64,000 nt of DNA, taken from positions 3,720,001-3,784,000 of the forward strand of contig CM082579.2 of the NCBI GenBank assembly GCA_040954595.2. Reading direction: 5' to 3'. The position numbers and the translations under genes were made by a program. This stretch comes from Balanoglossus misakiensis. Taxonomy: Eukaryota > Hemichordata. This document shows, piece by piece, positions 35,941 to 47,328 of this stretch (the stretch's first letter is position 1; the number at the start of each line of letters is the position of its first letter). The notes beneath the pieces are model-generated. The model was given only the letters and a program-made list of their open reading frames with translations, made no database searches and was not told where the DNA came from.

Positions 35941-38900
35941 CTGAAAAGATGGGGGTGAAAAAAACCCAAAAACTTAGAATTGGTGCTCGTATTATTTTGA
36001 CCGAGTTAAAACCACAGGCAAAGAAGAAACACAAGAAAATGGTCCATTACTTCACTGAGCATTAAATGTAACAATGAAGCAAAGAGAGCTAAAAACAATC
36101 CCAAACACAAAGCATTTGTAATTAGTTTGTCAAATTGCTGTTATTGCTTTATTTACGATCTAACAAATATTCCCTTTTTTTCTGCTTGTCAAAGCGAATA
36201 GTACCATTTCTTTACGATCACAATTACTTAGTAATTTATGGTGATTGCTTCAAAAACGCAGATAATATATGGTCAACCAATAGGAAATGAGGAGGGGGGA
36301 AACATTGAATTAGAATAAAAAGCTAAATCAACACTAGAGTAATTTCGGAGCCAACAAACTATCAATTTAAGCGAAGTCAAATTTTGATTTCCACCCGCGT
36401 TTGCGAGACAATTCTCTGTTGAATATTGCCGCGAAGCACACTCATCCAGTCCCGTTTGATTTTCACTCGCGTCCAGCCGGCTGATTTATTTCACTTTATA
36501 TTTGCAGAGTTTGACTCGGGGGCTGAATGCGACGGGACGCGGAATGATGATTCATGTGCAAACGCAAGACAGGTGGTTTGTGTATTATTGCATATTCCAT
36601 CTTCAAATTGATCAAAGTTCAACACAAAATTGCTTTTCAGTTTCAATCTATCTCAGTTCATTGTAAGGCATTTATCAGAGCACGCATCCATTTTGACAAA
36701 CACCATAAAGGATATTTATCAGGTTCTAAGATCTCAGTGGTGGCTTTTATGCTTTTATAAAAAAAGAGCAGTGCACTACTGTGCATATTTTAGTCCTTCA
36801 AAGTGAATCTACGTTTGCATTTAATGAGCCGTGGTTTGATGCATTACAGAAAGCTAAATATCCTTCGGGTCAAGGGGCTTTAAAAAAAACTCTGATAAAT
36901 TTTCAGATACACCAAAATGATGTCCTGCTATACTGTTTATTAAATTGCATATTATCAATTTCATAAACCTCTTAATGCAATCTTCCAGCTTCATTTTGTG
37001 GCCATTCATAATAACCTCATCGTACCCCGTATCACCATCTTGCCGTACTCAACCCATCCATCCATCCATACTCCATCATTTTCATTAACTTTTCCTCGTA
37101 CTCCTATCCCTATACGCTTAACCTATCCACTCATCCGTATTCCTTCATTTCCACCGGCATTTCTGGCATTGCCATTCCCTCTTCACACTCATCGCATCCA
37201 CATCCATCTGTATTCCTTCTCTCCCAGTGACTATCCCACAATTACTCTCCCTCCCATATCCAGCCCATCCATTATCCCTATTCCGTTCATTTCCCCGCGT
37301 CTTTTCTCGTCTGTCAGTCTTCCCTCCACACTTGACCTGCCATCCGTTCATCCGTATTCCTCTGTTTCCATAGGCAACGAGCGCGTTACCGCCCAATCAC
37401 ACTCGACCTTCATCTGCAGTCCTCTAATCTCTGTTGCAAAAATATTACCTAGAAGTTTTCTTTCAGCGTCTGTCCGTGCATTTCTTTCCATCCTCAACTC
37501 TTGTGTCAGCGCGTCGCTTGGATAGCCGGCAAATTTTGACGTCGTTAACTGTGAGTCTGCAAACAGAGAGAGAACTTCATTTACTGTGAGCTGTACGTAC
37601 TATTTTCTCAAAACTTTTCCCCAAGTCATTTCTTTTCTTCGTCAGGCGACATGATGTTACTTAATGTTACTTAAGCCAGATGACTCAAAACCTACCACTG
37701 TAAACCCGTGAAGCATCCGACGAATTCTGTTTTATTGAGACTTCCGACTGAGCACGCATTTTTTGTTCATTTTCAAGTTGCTCTTGGAGTTTTCTCTTGG
37801 CCTTCTTTTCTTTCTTGAGCCTCTTTTGGATGATTGCTGCAAAACAACACAGAAAAGACTGATTAGTAGAATTGAACACATAATCTTATTTGTTCTTTTC
37901 TAAGTAACATGATGGATGGAAGTCCCTCTGTCTCACAGAAATCTCCAGCAAAAAAACAAATGTGTCTGCTGTCCAGAATTTGAATGTCAACCATTCTATT
38001 TACCTCTCGTCTTTTGTTCTGCAAGTAACTGTTTTTCCAGAGATTCTCTGAGTTCCTTCTCGCGGAGCAGTTCCATTTTCAACTCAGCTGAAAGATACAA
38101 AAAGATGTCTGTCACATTATGGTATTTCAGGTCTCATCTGCTGTTAGGAAAGACAACAAGCAAATAAAACAACACCCTTTGAAACGGCAATACCAGTGGT
38201 GATAAACTCCCCAATCTCACCTTTTTCCAAGTTGATCTGTTTCTCTTGCTGTTTGGCGTTATCTGCGGCCACTTTGAGTAATCCCTGAATATTTGTGAGC
38301 AGTGTTTCGATTGATGATGAGGAGTTTTCCGGCATTGTGTACAGCGATGCCTGGCTGTACGAAGAACTTCCGATGCTGCTGACCACTTTTTCCTTCTCTC
38401 TAGAGTTGTGAAGATCCAACGGAAGTCGGCTAATATCTGAAACGAAAATATGGTCATACAATGAGTCTTTATGCCATATGTAAATATTGCCAAAGAAATG
38501 CAATGAACAACATTTGTACCATTTCAAGCATGACTTTCTGGTACAGACCTCAAAAATGTCACAGACAATGTGGTGGCGCATATTTTTCAGGTGACCACCA
38601 AGTGAAAATCTCTGATTGGCTAATTTCCACTTTCCGTGATGACCGTGGTTAAATTTGCATTTAATGGGAATGTATAGGAAAAGCATTGTGTAGAGTAGGA
38701 GTTATTGCCAACAGCGCCACACCATGGTACAGACACTAGGTCACAGCACGGGCAAGACATACATGTAGCCAGGGAGACTACATAAAGGCCAATGTGTCAA
38801 TCATAGGGCAGCATGTAAGGATCATGGAGAGGGGGGCATCTTACAACAAGAAAAGACTGCACAGAAGCCTACAGATACAAATAAAACCACTAAAGAATGA

Positions 38901-41900
38901 AGTCAAAGTTACCCAGGGAAGTCAATAGTACTTGGGGCACATATGGCTGTTATAAAACGCATGCAGAGAAAGATAGAGACAGAATAAAATATGGAGGGGT
39001 TGAAACGCTGCCACAAACAGACAAAGGAACCTGCAGATTGGGAGTATATCCTGGGGCTATGGGAGGAAGAAGAAACTCTGGTTCAGAAAAAAAATTGTCT
39101 GAAAATGGAGAAACCCAAGTAGTGTGAAGAGGAAGTTGGCTAGAGCTTGGAGTGATCTCGAGGGGGAGGATGGCAGAGTCTTGTTGTTCAACTACAATAA
39201 ATGGGTCAAGGACAGGCCGCACTGGGAGACAATTAATCTGGGAAGGAAAAAAGACTTGATTTATGGTGACATGTCAGAAACGTGTATGAATGCTGCTACA
39301 TGCAGATTAGTGAAAGTTGCTCTCTTGTTGCGGCCTGGCCAGGTCACGAGTTATTTGAAACCGATAGGTGACATATATATTGCAGTTTATGAAATTCTGT
39401 ACGATATGAAATCCTGCCAGTTGCATTTTATTTCAGTGGAAAGGGACGGGTGCAGTGTGCATATGTGTGTACAAGTATTCAGAACTTAGTATACCTGATA
39501 GTGATACTCTATTGCAAGGTAACCTGCACTAAGAAAATATCACACCAATAATCTTGCCAGCTCAGTGTGGCAAATGTGACTGATATGCCACACTATGCGG
39601 GGGATACACATAATTTTTTGAGTGCCACATGTATGTTACAAAGGGGTACAGCCTCCCCCCTCCCTTTAAGTCCTTACTGTGAGCCCTCTTCCGTCTCATT
39701 TTTCTACGCTATTCCCCCTCCCCCAATGGTTCTCTGTTAAATTATAAAACAAGTGCCTTTTTGAAAGGTCCAAATCACTTCATGTATGCTACATGTACAA
39801 AGATAAATACACTATAGTCATGCCCTTTCTCAGAGAAGGCTTCCCCTTCTTCAGATAATTTTCAGTGCCTCGAGCATCAAACTACACCACTACTGCTGTT
39901 CATTTTAAAATTACAAAATCTTATCAGGTATCGCATCCAGCAAACCAAAATTTCCTGGGTATAAACTCGATTTCTCCACAGCCCCAGGCAACCAATACTT
40001 TTTGCTTAGCAAAACAGCACGTAGCTCAAATGTTAAATTGGTTGGGCTCGGGGGCAATTGATGGAAACATCAATTTACAGTAATTCCAAACAAGCAAGGA
40101 ACACTTGAAAATAAATAAATTTTGTTTTTTACTTATCAACTGAATAATAAAGCTACTTTATTTTTTATTATGCTGGTAATCATCTAAGCGTAAATCATAC
40201 TACAGATGACGGAGTAAATTTCAGGGTATTCCATCGGAGTTATTACCTGCACTTTCCTGCCTGAAAATTAACTACATTATGATGAATTTTATTTCCTGAC
40301 GAGAAATAAAAGGATAAAAATGCCCCATTATTTTCCCCCTGTCTCTTTTATTCCAAATGGGGCTGTGTTGCCTAACTGCACAGACTTGCCAGCGGCCACG
40401 ACTGAATTTCCAATTTGAATTGTAGGCCGCTTCCTCAGATTGTCTATTAATATTGCATTGTAGGCTCTCTAATGTGCCATAAACATGGAGAGAATCGACT
40501 CCATATAAAAAATCTACGAGCTCTAAAGAGGAAAAGTGAATATGATACTTTAGGAGGCACTCTCAGAATGCACAATTCTCTCCCTTTAATACATTTTCAC
40601 ACAATGAAATCCAATTTCCCCCCGAAAATGCAACATCAAGAGCGTCTTTTCATCTGTTAATATTGCTATTTGCCGACAACAATGCCTGTGTTTCATGGCT
40701 GATCTTACAAATGTATTACAAAACACACTAACTCTCGTCAGCTGATCAACATCTACATTTAATCGTCAAAAGAGGAGGTCATCGCCTGCTATCAAGTATT
40801 CTCCGAAGATCCCCTCACCATCTCCATCTCGTAATGGCTAGCAATTATTAATTGACACCGTCGTCTTATAATCCGTACTAATCTCCAATTCTCTGAATTT
40901 GAAAATCCTGTGGTAATACTTGGTATGTTTACTGTTCTGAGGCTTGAAAAGATTTTATGGATATCAGGGAAAAAAATTATTTTGGAAGCTCAAAGCTCCC
41001 ATTATCCAGTCATTGTGAATGACACAGTTCCTGATAGCAAATGGAAGAATGAACATGGTATGTGATGAAAGAGAGTAAATTATTCCAGGTGCCAACTGCG
41101 CGTGTGAATAAGAATAATCATGCCTTGGTACATCAGAAGCCACTTCCTGTCGGCCATGTTGGATATTGGCTGTAATACAGCAAAACCAACTAGTGGCCCA
41201 CTTATGAAAGTCCCAGCTTTCATTTAATGATTCCAGTGTATCATTCCGTCATACCACAAAACAAATTTCTATCCAGATACCCAGTACTTCCCTCTTGAGC
41301 AAGGTTTGAAGGTTTTGTCCGAATATGGCTCAGCTGGCCAGATGTCATGTACATGTACAGGCACACAGAACACAATCTGCAAGTCCCCGATGTGGACCCG
41401 GCCCGGTGGGGACAAACAACTGCCATAAAACTCTCCCCTACTGAAAAGTGTTCTGTATATATCATGTGCACTCACAAGATATGACATATTGCACTTCCTG
41501 TCTTGTTAGAATAGTAAACTGTAATTTGAGGTTGACATAGCAACAGGAAGAACAGTGCTGGAGATCAAGTTGAGTGTACATGGAATCTTAACATTGTGTA
41601 CGACTTGACCTACTGACTCCCCTTCTCCATATTAAACAAACATGATGTATTTGAAACTTAATAATTCCAAAAATACCTCAGAGTTACAGTCATATCAAAA
41701 ATTTCATTCAAGATGGAGATTCTGTTTCAGGGATAGCTTTAGGGGGTCATATATGCCGTGCGCTTGCTGTTGAAGCCAAAACTGAAGATATTGAGTTTGA
41801 GTATTGAGTTTGATATTGCACATGCTGACATGCAACTCACGAAGCTGGTGAGGCTAGAAAGTATGCTTGCCACCGCATTCTGTCACCATGGTGATGCCCT

Positions 41901-44900
41901 ATTACACGAGTATACACTGTAACATCTCTAATTTGAACTTTCCAGCACTTGCTGCCAGTGATTTCACAGGGTGAGAAGCAGTGATTTCATTGTGTATGCA
42001 CTGTTGCGGGCAAGATCGCAAAAATCACTGATTTTGCTCACCTGGTGAAGTCAAGCACAGGAAACAGTCACTATAGTTACCTGGAGATGTTTGTAACACT
42101 GTAGGTCTCATATTGGTTATGTGAGTGAATTATATTTCTAACAGAGGTTGCTGATGGCATAATGATTTACCTGGTGAGCGTTCCTTGCTCTGCTGCATCT
42201 TCCTCTCGTTCTCGTCTCTCTTTTCCTTCTTCGGGGACACGCTGTTTTCTCTCGCCTTCTCAATCCCTGAGTGCGGAGAACTGATGTCGCTGCTGCTGGG
42301 CGATCGATCGCTCCTGCCCGACCCGCCGTCTGACCTTGAACTTGTGTTGATGGACAGCGAGAGGGGCTGCTCTTGCCGGTGAGACATAGTGCTGTGGTGT
42401 TGGCTGGTCGCCATGGCGAGGGAGGTCGGGATCATACTGGGATGAGTGGTCAGAAGATACGGGGAGAGGTAACCATTTGCAATGGCCGCTGTTTTGGCGT
42501 CTCGGAGACCTAGAGGAGTAAAACCAGAAAAGTCTGCACGGAGAGTTAGTCTGCCCTCTATCTTCAAAATTTGGAAGATTCACAATACATGCATGTACTA
42601 GTATACAAATGTACGGTTACCAGAAGTTTGGCTCCAACCCACCAAAATTTTTACAGCCAGTGTTTTTTCTCATCTTGGGCACCCGTCTGGCCTTAGAGCA
42701 CTTAAAACAGGTAAACTTTAACCTTCCCTCATTCCAGCACCGATTCAATAAAAATATCTCCCATCATTATTTTTCTGAATGGAGTAACATGATCTTCATC
42801 TGAAGAAGTATCACATCGCAGACGCAAACATCCGAGGTGTCAGACCAGCTTTGCTTCAAGCGGCTTTTGCACAGTTATTAGTGCAACCAATGGGTCGGTT
42901 CTATCGTCTACTAAATTAAGATAAGACTTCTTAAGGGCATAAGAATTTACCTTCCGATGCAGTGATACGGGGGAGAAAAAAACAACTCAATCCACTAAAG
43001 TATAGAATCAATCATTTTATAAAAACCAGTGTACTCCGAGTCTTCGGTAAATTGAAAGCCTGCTACTCCGAATACAGATCATTTCATTAGACCATCACGG
43101 GAGGTCGAATTCGCTCACATTTTTTTTCTGGCTCAATGACTTTCTAATAACAGAGGAAACAGTGTCGCAGGAATTTCGCTTCAAAATAATTGGGTTACAG
43201 TTCTAATTATCTCGGTAAATTACCATGAAAACTAAACCTGCAACATAATTTGTCACATTGCAGTAACACTATCCAGTCTGTACATTTAAGAGTCTGTTTT
43301 TATCCCCCCCCCCCCCATCAACTTCACCGCAGCTGTGATCCATCTCTTCCCAACATCGTGGTTGTGAATAACAGAGCGCATTTACGAGTAGTTTTTGTTA
43401 AATTGAAAGGGATTTTACGAAAGGGCGATTAAAAATGACAAGCTTCTGGGGGTATCAGCGTGGACCAGACTCAAAAAGAGCGAGAAATCAACGTGAAAAT
43501 GACAAAGGAATTGGGCGCTCAAGAACCTTATCTTGTGTAAGTGATACATTAATATGAACTGCAATATCCGTCTACACGTATCCAACTATTATCTGCCAAC
43601 AAACTGGATATTTTCAGTCACACAATTACCGTATCAGTTTCGTGAATGGACATAAATTGGACATGACTATATAAACCAGAAATTGCAAAAAAAAATCCCC
43701 TCTTTTAAACAAATACATGCACGACACACACTTGCTTTGACTTGTGGAAATCTCCCTTTAAACAATGCACGTCACACATCGACAGAAGGGATTCACAGCT
43801 CTCGATCACAATTCAATGACACTCGCATTAAAAATAAAGAACCCGGAGAACTGAAATTGAAAGACAACATTCGGAGCCAGCGATTTAAATTAGAGACAAT
43901 TTACTCGAGAACCTAATTGCATTAACGGCATTATTACTATTTGTTCGGCGGCAGAGAGGAGAATTTTTTTTCCGAGCTGCACAACCTGATGAAATTCAAG
44001 GTGATTTGAGAAGTGAATCTCTATATTCCCGATGAGTCGCTGTTTTAATTCTTACACTTCTTTATATATTCATGCTGACAGGCCTGCTCAATTCCGGCAA
44101 TCTAACCATACTGTTCAATGCAAACAAGCAGATAAAATCAGAGTGATAAGAGTAAATGATAGAAGACATTTCTAGAGAGTGACTCACTCCATTTTTCCCC
44201 CTTTTTTTCATAAAGACAATCCACCAGGCTTTTTGTAAATAGGACAGACGTTGAACACTGCATAAATCAGGTCAAGTACACCTATTTAATGCAGGCCGAT
44301 GTTAATTTGATGAAATGAACAGTGAAATCAACGTGGCACTCAGGAAAGAAAAAATAATTACCGATGGACCGCACATCACTGTGCAGCACCACTTTGGCCT
44401 TGAATTTACAAAAATAAAAGTTAGCAACAAATAATTTGATAAATGAGGGCACAGTAATCCATTTAAATTATTTCAAGTGCGCAAGCAAGCTTATTTCATT
44501 GGCTGTGGGGATTTTATTTCTGACGTTCAGGGTTAGATGAGTTTGTGTTTAGCTGCTCGTTGAATTGTTCAATTTGGATCATCTTTCGGTAAGTCACCAC
44601 CCAGCTAAGGTGTAAATACAGGTGGAAAAGTGACATGAGCTTGGAATTGATCACTAATTAGCATGTTGATTACTTGTGTGACATGTAGTGTCCATACATG
44701 TATATATAGAGCGGTACCAGTTCATTTTATGATTATTCACCATGGTTCTTAATTGGTTTTAATGCATTGATCGCCCGATACATCAACTGCTTGTTCATTA
44801 ACACATTGACGGTATAAATAAAGCAATCTTCAATAAATTGTTTGCCGGTTCAAGGATAAGTGGAACACCCATCATTTAATATATTGATCATTTTGCGACA

Positions 44901-47328
44901 ACCTCTGATCTCCGTACATACAGTTGCGATTATTTCTGATACAACGTACTTGTACAGGTCTGTTTGCTGAAATATGAAATACATGTACCTGATAGAGCTC
45001 CACTCAAACCCTGAGTGTGGATTAAACATGTGAATTTTACCAGTGAATCACTTTTGATTTTCACAGCAATCGTTGTCACAATGATCACAATATAAACTGA
45101 TTAGTTTAGCTGACTGATCATTCACACAGATCAATCACTACATGTCGACCATTTTTATACATCGATTGCTTTCACACGGATGACACCAAATATAGATGGT
45201 ATTATGAGAATATGAGAACACTGTTTACTTCTTGACCACACTCACGTTGCGACTACCATATGTGAGACTATGCGAAAAAGTTCGCGCTATCATATTGGAT
45301 CTTTCACACAAATACATGAAGAATCAACACGAAAAAAAAAAAGAAAACTGAAATGTAATGTGTCAGAGTTCTCATTTGTCAGTCGTGGAAAAACTTGCGC
45401 ACGTGCCTCTAAAGTTTCTCAAATTATGAACTCTGCACCTTGGACAGCAAAAAAAACCCAAAACACGTTCGTTGAATTCCTGTGCCAATTTCGAGCATTG
45501 TTTGATGAGGCTTTGTGGGCAACAAACATTGCAATTTGTCACAGCAAATTCTCGTTTTACAGTGTGTCATATTTATTGATGTAAGTAAGGACTTCAGTTA
45601 TACTCTGAATTCCTTCAAATGCGGTATCTTATCTTGAGACGGCTAGGGCAAATACTGGCCCAACGAAACAACAAAAGAAAGCTGTATTTTATCGGTCTTG
45701 GTTCGACATACACAAAGCCGGGGCCTTGAAAACTGAAAACCTTTTTATCAAACTGTCCAACAAAAACGTCAAAATGGAAATTACCTTTGAAATTTATATG
45801 ACTGTATATCAGTATAAATTGATAAAAATGAAAATTTATGAAAGAAAGTGACCTGGTGCACATTCTCCAGTTATTTGTCAAAGACAAATAAACTCATAAA
45901 TTGGCGTGAATTATTATAAGGAGACTTTCAATGCTTATATGAACAGTCGTCATAAATATCAAATTAAAAGAAGTTTATCCAGCTGCCGTTGCAAGCCACC
46001 ACGGGGTCCGGGTGAGCGTTTGACGTGGAATGACGTTTGATGGAAACAAAAAGTGGCAACTGACAGTGACTGATGTTTCATTAGACCTTAGCTGTCGCTT
46101 TTTTGAGTATACAATGACTTGGAAACTTTTGACGTGCAATCGGCCATAAACGTCAGGTCAAATAGTAACAACAAGCCCCAGCTCTGTCCTTGTGTCAATA
46201 CTACAAATTATACAAAGTACACTCCACTCCACGTCAGGGCAATAAATAGCACTGGTCGCGCTCAGCAGGGCCAGCCATTTCAACATGCAGGATTCATAGC
46301 CGATTAAAATATCAGCACACACTATATAATTCTCCCCTCTCTCTCTCTCCTCGGACCTCTAATAACCCAATACTTGAGCAGTTTCTGGGTTTCATCCAAT
46401 TGTCATGTTTATCTGAAATGGCTATGATTAATATCTTTTGAATGGGGCATCTCTCTTGGGGGTGGGATATACATGTAACTACGCTAATGGTGAAATTACT
46501 GGTTAAGATTTGTTAAGTGCCAAGTCGACTAAAATGTCACTGATATTTGCATTTGGTGCATTTGTGAAATCTTATAGCCGAGCCTTTGTATTTGTATTAG
46601 GGTGCTGAAATTGAAACAACTGCACCTGCAGGACACCCAATATACGAAAGTCTCTAGTTCACAGCCATCCAGATTATCGAGGGCATGGCTATGGCAAGGG
46701 TGGGTGTTAGTTTTGGTCTATCCATGTTCTAAGACAGTGTCTGCCTCTGGCTGGAAGTGATGAACAGGATTCTGTCTTATACGACATCCCATGATTCCAA
46801 ATGTGTCGACTATACGCTCCGACACCCTGCTTTTACCTCAATCGTGACCAAAGTGGTTGAATCCGTCTATTAAACAAAAGAAGCCTCATCTATCATGGGT
46901 TATTAGAGGGATAACCCAGGAAGCCATGCCACGGTAAACTATAGACAAAATCAAGCGTAATTACACTCCAAGATAATATTGTGCATTTCATGTAATTACA
47001 AAGATGACAATCTCGCAGCATTAATATAGAAAGGAAATTAACTTCTTTCGCGGCTCGACCGGCAAAATGGAAAAAATTTCAATCAATATGAAACATGCCT
47101 CCCAGTGAAATGCAACATGTCTGGGCAGTGAAATCTTCCAGATTGGATGGCCCCGGCCGGCGACATGCAAAATGCTTGTGTAGGCAGCGTCAAATCAGTG
47201 CCAAAAGCTTACCTAGTCCGTTGGTGATGTCGCCATTCTCCAGCTTGTGCTTTTTCAGCATGAAATGGCCTGAGGGCGAGAGCCCAGGGGGAGGCAAGGT
47301 TCGCTTCGGAGGTCTCCCGGGCCGACTG
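35762..47328 (-). CDS. dac: Dachshund (DACH) transcription cofactor, C-terminal exons; 5' end beyond window
   Basis: Nuclear cofactor of the Ski/Sno/Dach family, acting with Six, Eya and Pax6 proteins in eye, limb and neural development. Exons seen on the minus strand: 47328-47213, 42509-42171, 38436-38221, 38087-38004, 37836-37696 and 35940-35762, all joining in frame and encoding about 358 residues. The first reads (S)SRPGRPPKR, which in DACH proteins directly follows the N-terminal DNA-binding DACH box. The fourth to sixth blocks match the C-terminal DACH box coiled coil: SIETLLTNIQGLLKVAADNA, ELKMELLREKELRESLEKQL and IIQKRLKKEKKAKRKLQEQL. Between them is a Ser-rich, charged, probably disordered region. 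The protein ends in an acidic tail (DNGNEDNEDDMADIEDED), unlike human DACH1. The DACH-box N exons are not in the window, so the gene runs past 64000. Confidence 0.94.
35941..37695 (-). other. dac intron before the last exon (1.75 kb)
   Basis: Non-coding. It contains the pyrimidine-rich array at about 37047-37370. The plus-strand 175-codon frame at 36998-37525 is produced by that array. Confidence 0.8.
37047..37370. repeat. Degenerate ~72-bp pyrimidine-rich tandem repeat, five units
   Basis: The anchor C(C/T)RTAYTCC recurs at about 37066, 37135, 37208, 37277 and 37352, spacings 69, 73, 69 and 75. Each is preceded by CATCC-type units and followed by TTCATTTCC-like sequence. The plus strand is strongly C/T-rich. 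A period divisible by three explains the long open frame. Confidence 0.6.
37696..37836 (-). CDS. dac: dac exon, basic coiled coil
   Basis: Reads (A)IIQKRLKKEKKAKRKLQEQL and on to QNSSDASRVYS. Matches human IVQKRLKKEKKAKRKLQEAL. Acceptor ttgcag; the donor gtaggt at 37695 was chosen because it restores phase 1 with the last exon (S-D-IRGSLQ). Confidence 0.92.
38004..38087 (-). CDS. dac: dac exon, coiled coil (84 nt)
   Basis: Reads (A)ELKMELLREKELRESLEKQL, LAEQKTR, matching human ELKMDFLRERELRETLEKQL. Acceptor tttcag, donor gtaaat. 84 nt is exactly 28 residues, four heptads; symmetric phase 1. Confidence 0.95.
38221..38436 (-). CDS. dac: dac exon, start of C-terminal DACH box
   Basis: Reads (D)ISRLPLDLHNSREKEKVVSS and on to SIETLLTNIQGLLKVAADNA, KQQEKQINLEK. 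Nearly identical to human DACH1 over IETLLTNIQGLLKVAADNA. Acceptor tttcag, donor gtgaga, 216 nt, symmetric phase 1. Confidence 0.95.
38437..42170 (-). other. dac intron (3.7 kb)
   Basis: No exon is recognised. Plus-strand frames at 38897-39489 have no family resemblance. Part of it (40360-40900) is locally complex, with TTAATATT, TCTAAT and ATTATTAATTG motifs, and is a candidate conserved enhancer by look only. Confidence 0.6.
42171..42509 (-). CDS. dac: dac exon, Ser-rich linker
   Basis: Reads (G)LRDAKTAAIANGYLSPYLLT, then a His/Gln/Ser-rich part, SLSINTSSRSDGG and a charged SPKKEKRDENERKMQQSKER end. Acceptor cctctag, donor gtaaat. Length 339 nt, phase 1 at both ends. Weakly similar to the linker of human DACH1; probably disordered. 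Confidence 0.88.
43304..43316. repeat. Poly-C run (13)
   Basis: Homopolymer of C on the plus strand in a dac intron. Confidence 0.85.
44362..44391 (-). CDS. Possible 30-nt dac cassette exon
   Basis: Between an aaag acceptor and a gtaatt donor lies a 30-nt segment whose two ends fit the phase-1 introns on either side. It would add VVLHSDVRSI. A CTAAC branch-like sequence and a T-rich tract lie upstream. There is no homology support, and an AAG acceptor 7 bases earlier would break the frame. Confidence 0.25.
47213..47328 (-). CDS. dac: dac exon with GRPPKR basic motif
   Basis: Reads SRPGRPPKRTLPPPGLSPSG, then HFMLKKHKLENGDITNGL. Acceptor attgcag; it supplies one base to the previous codon; donor gtaagc, phase 1. 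The basic GRPPKR is AT-hook-like and sits right after the DACH box in known proteins. Confidence 0.9.

Larger units (their letters stand above)
42510..47212 (-). other. dac intron (4.7 kb)
   Basis: Contains a 13-base C run (43304-43316), a possible 30-nt cassette exon (44362-44391), two TACATGTA copies (44695, 44990) and a TC-rich patch near 46336. Otherwise non-coding. Confidence 0.6.

Noticed and set aside
36998-37525. Plus-strand frame of 175 codons rich in Pro, Ser and Ile
   Set aside because: It is explained by the ~72-bp pyrimidine-rich tandem repeat, whose period is a multiple of three.
38897-39489. Two adjoining plus-strand frames that might be an unknown gene in a dac intron
   Set aside because: No family resemblance, no intron structure, and no start or promoter support.
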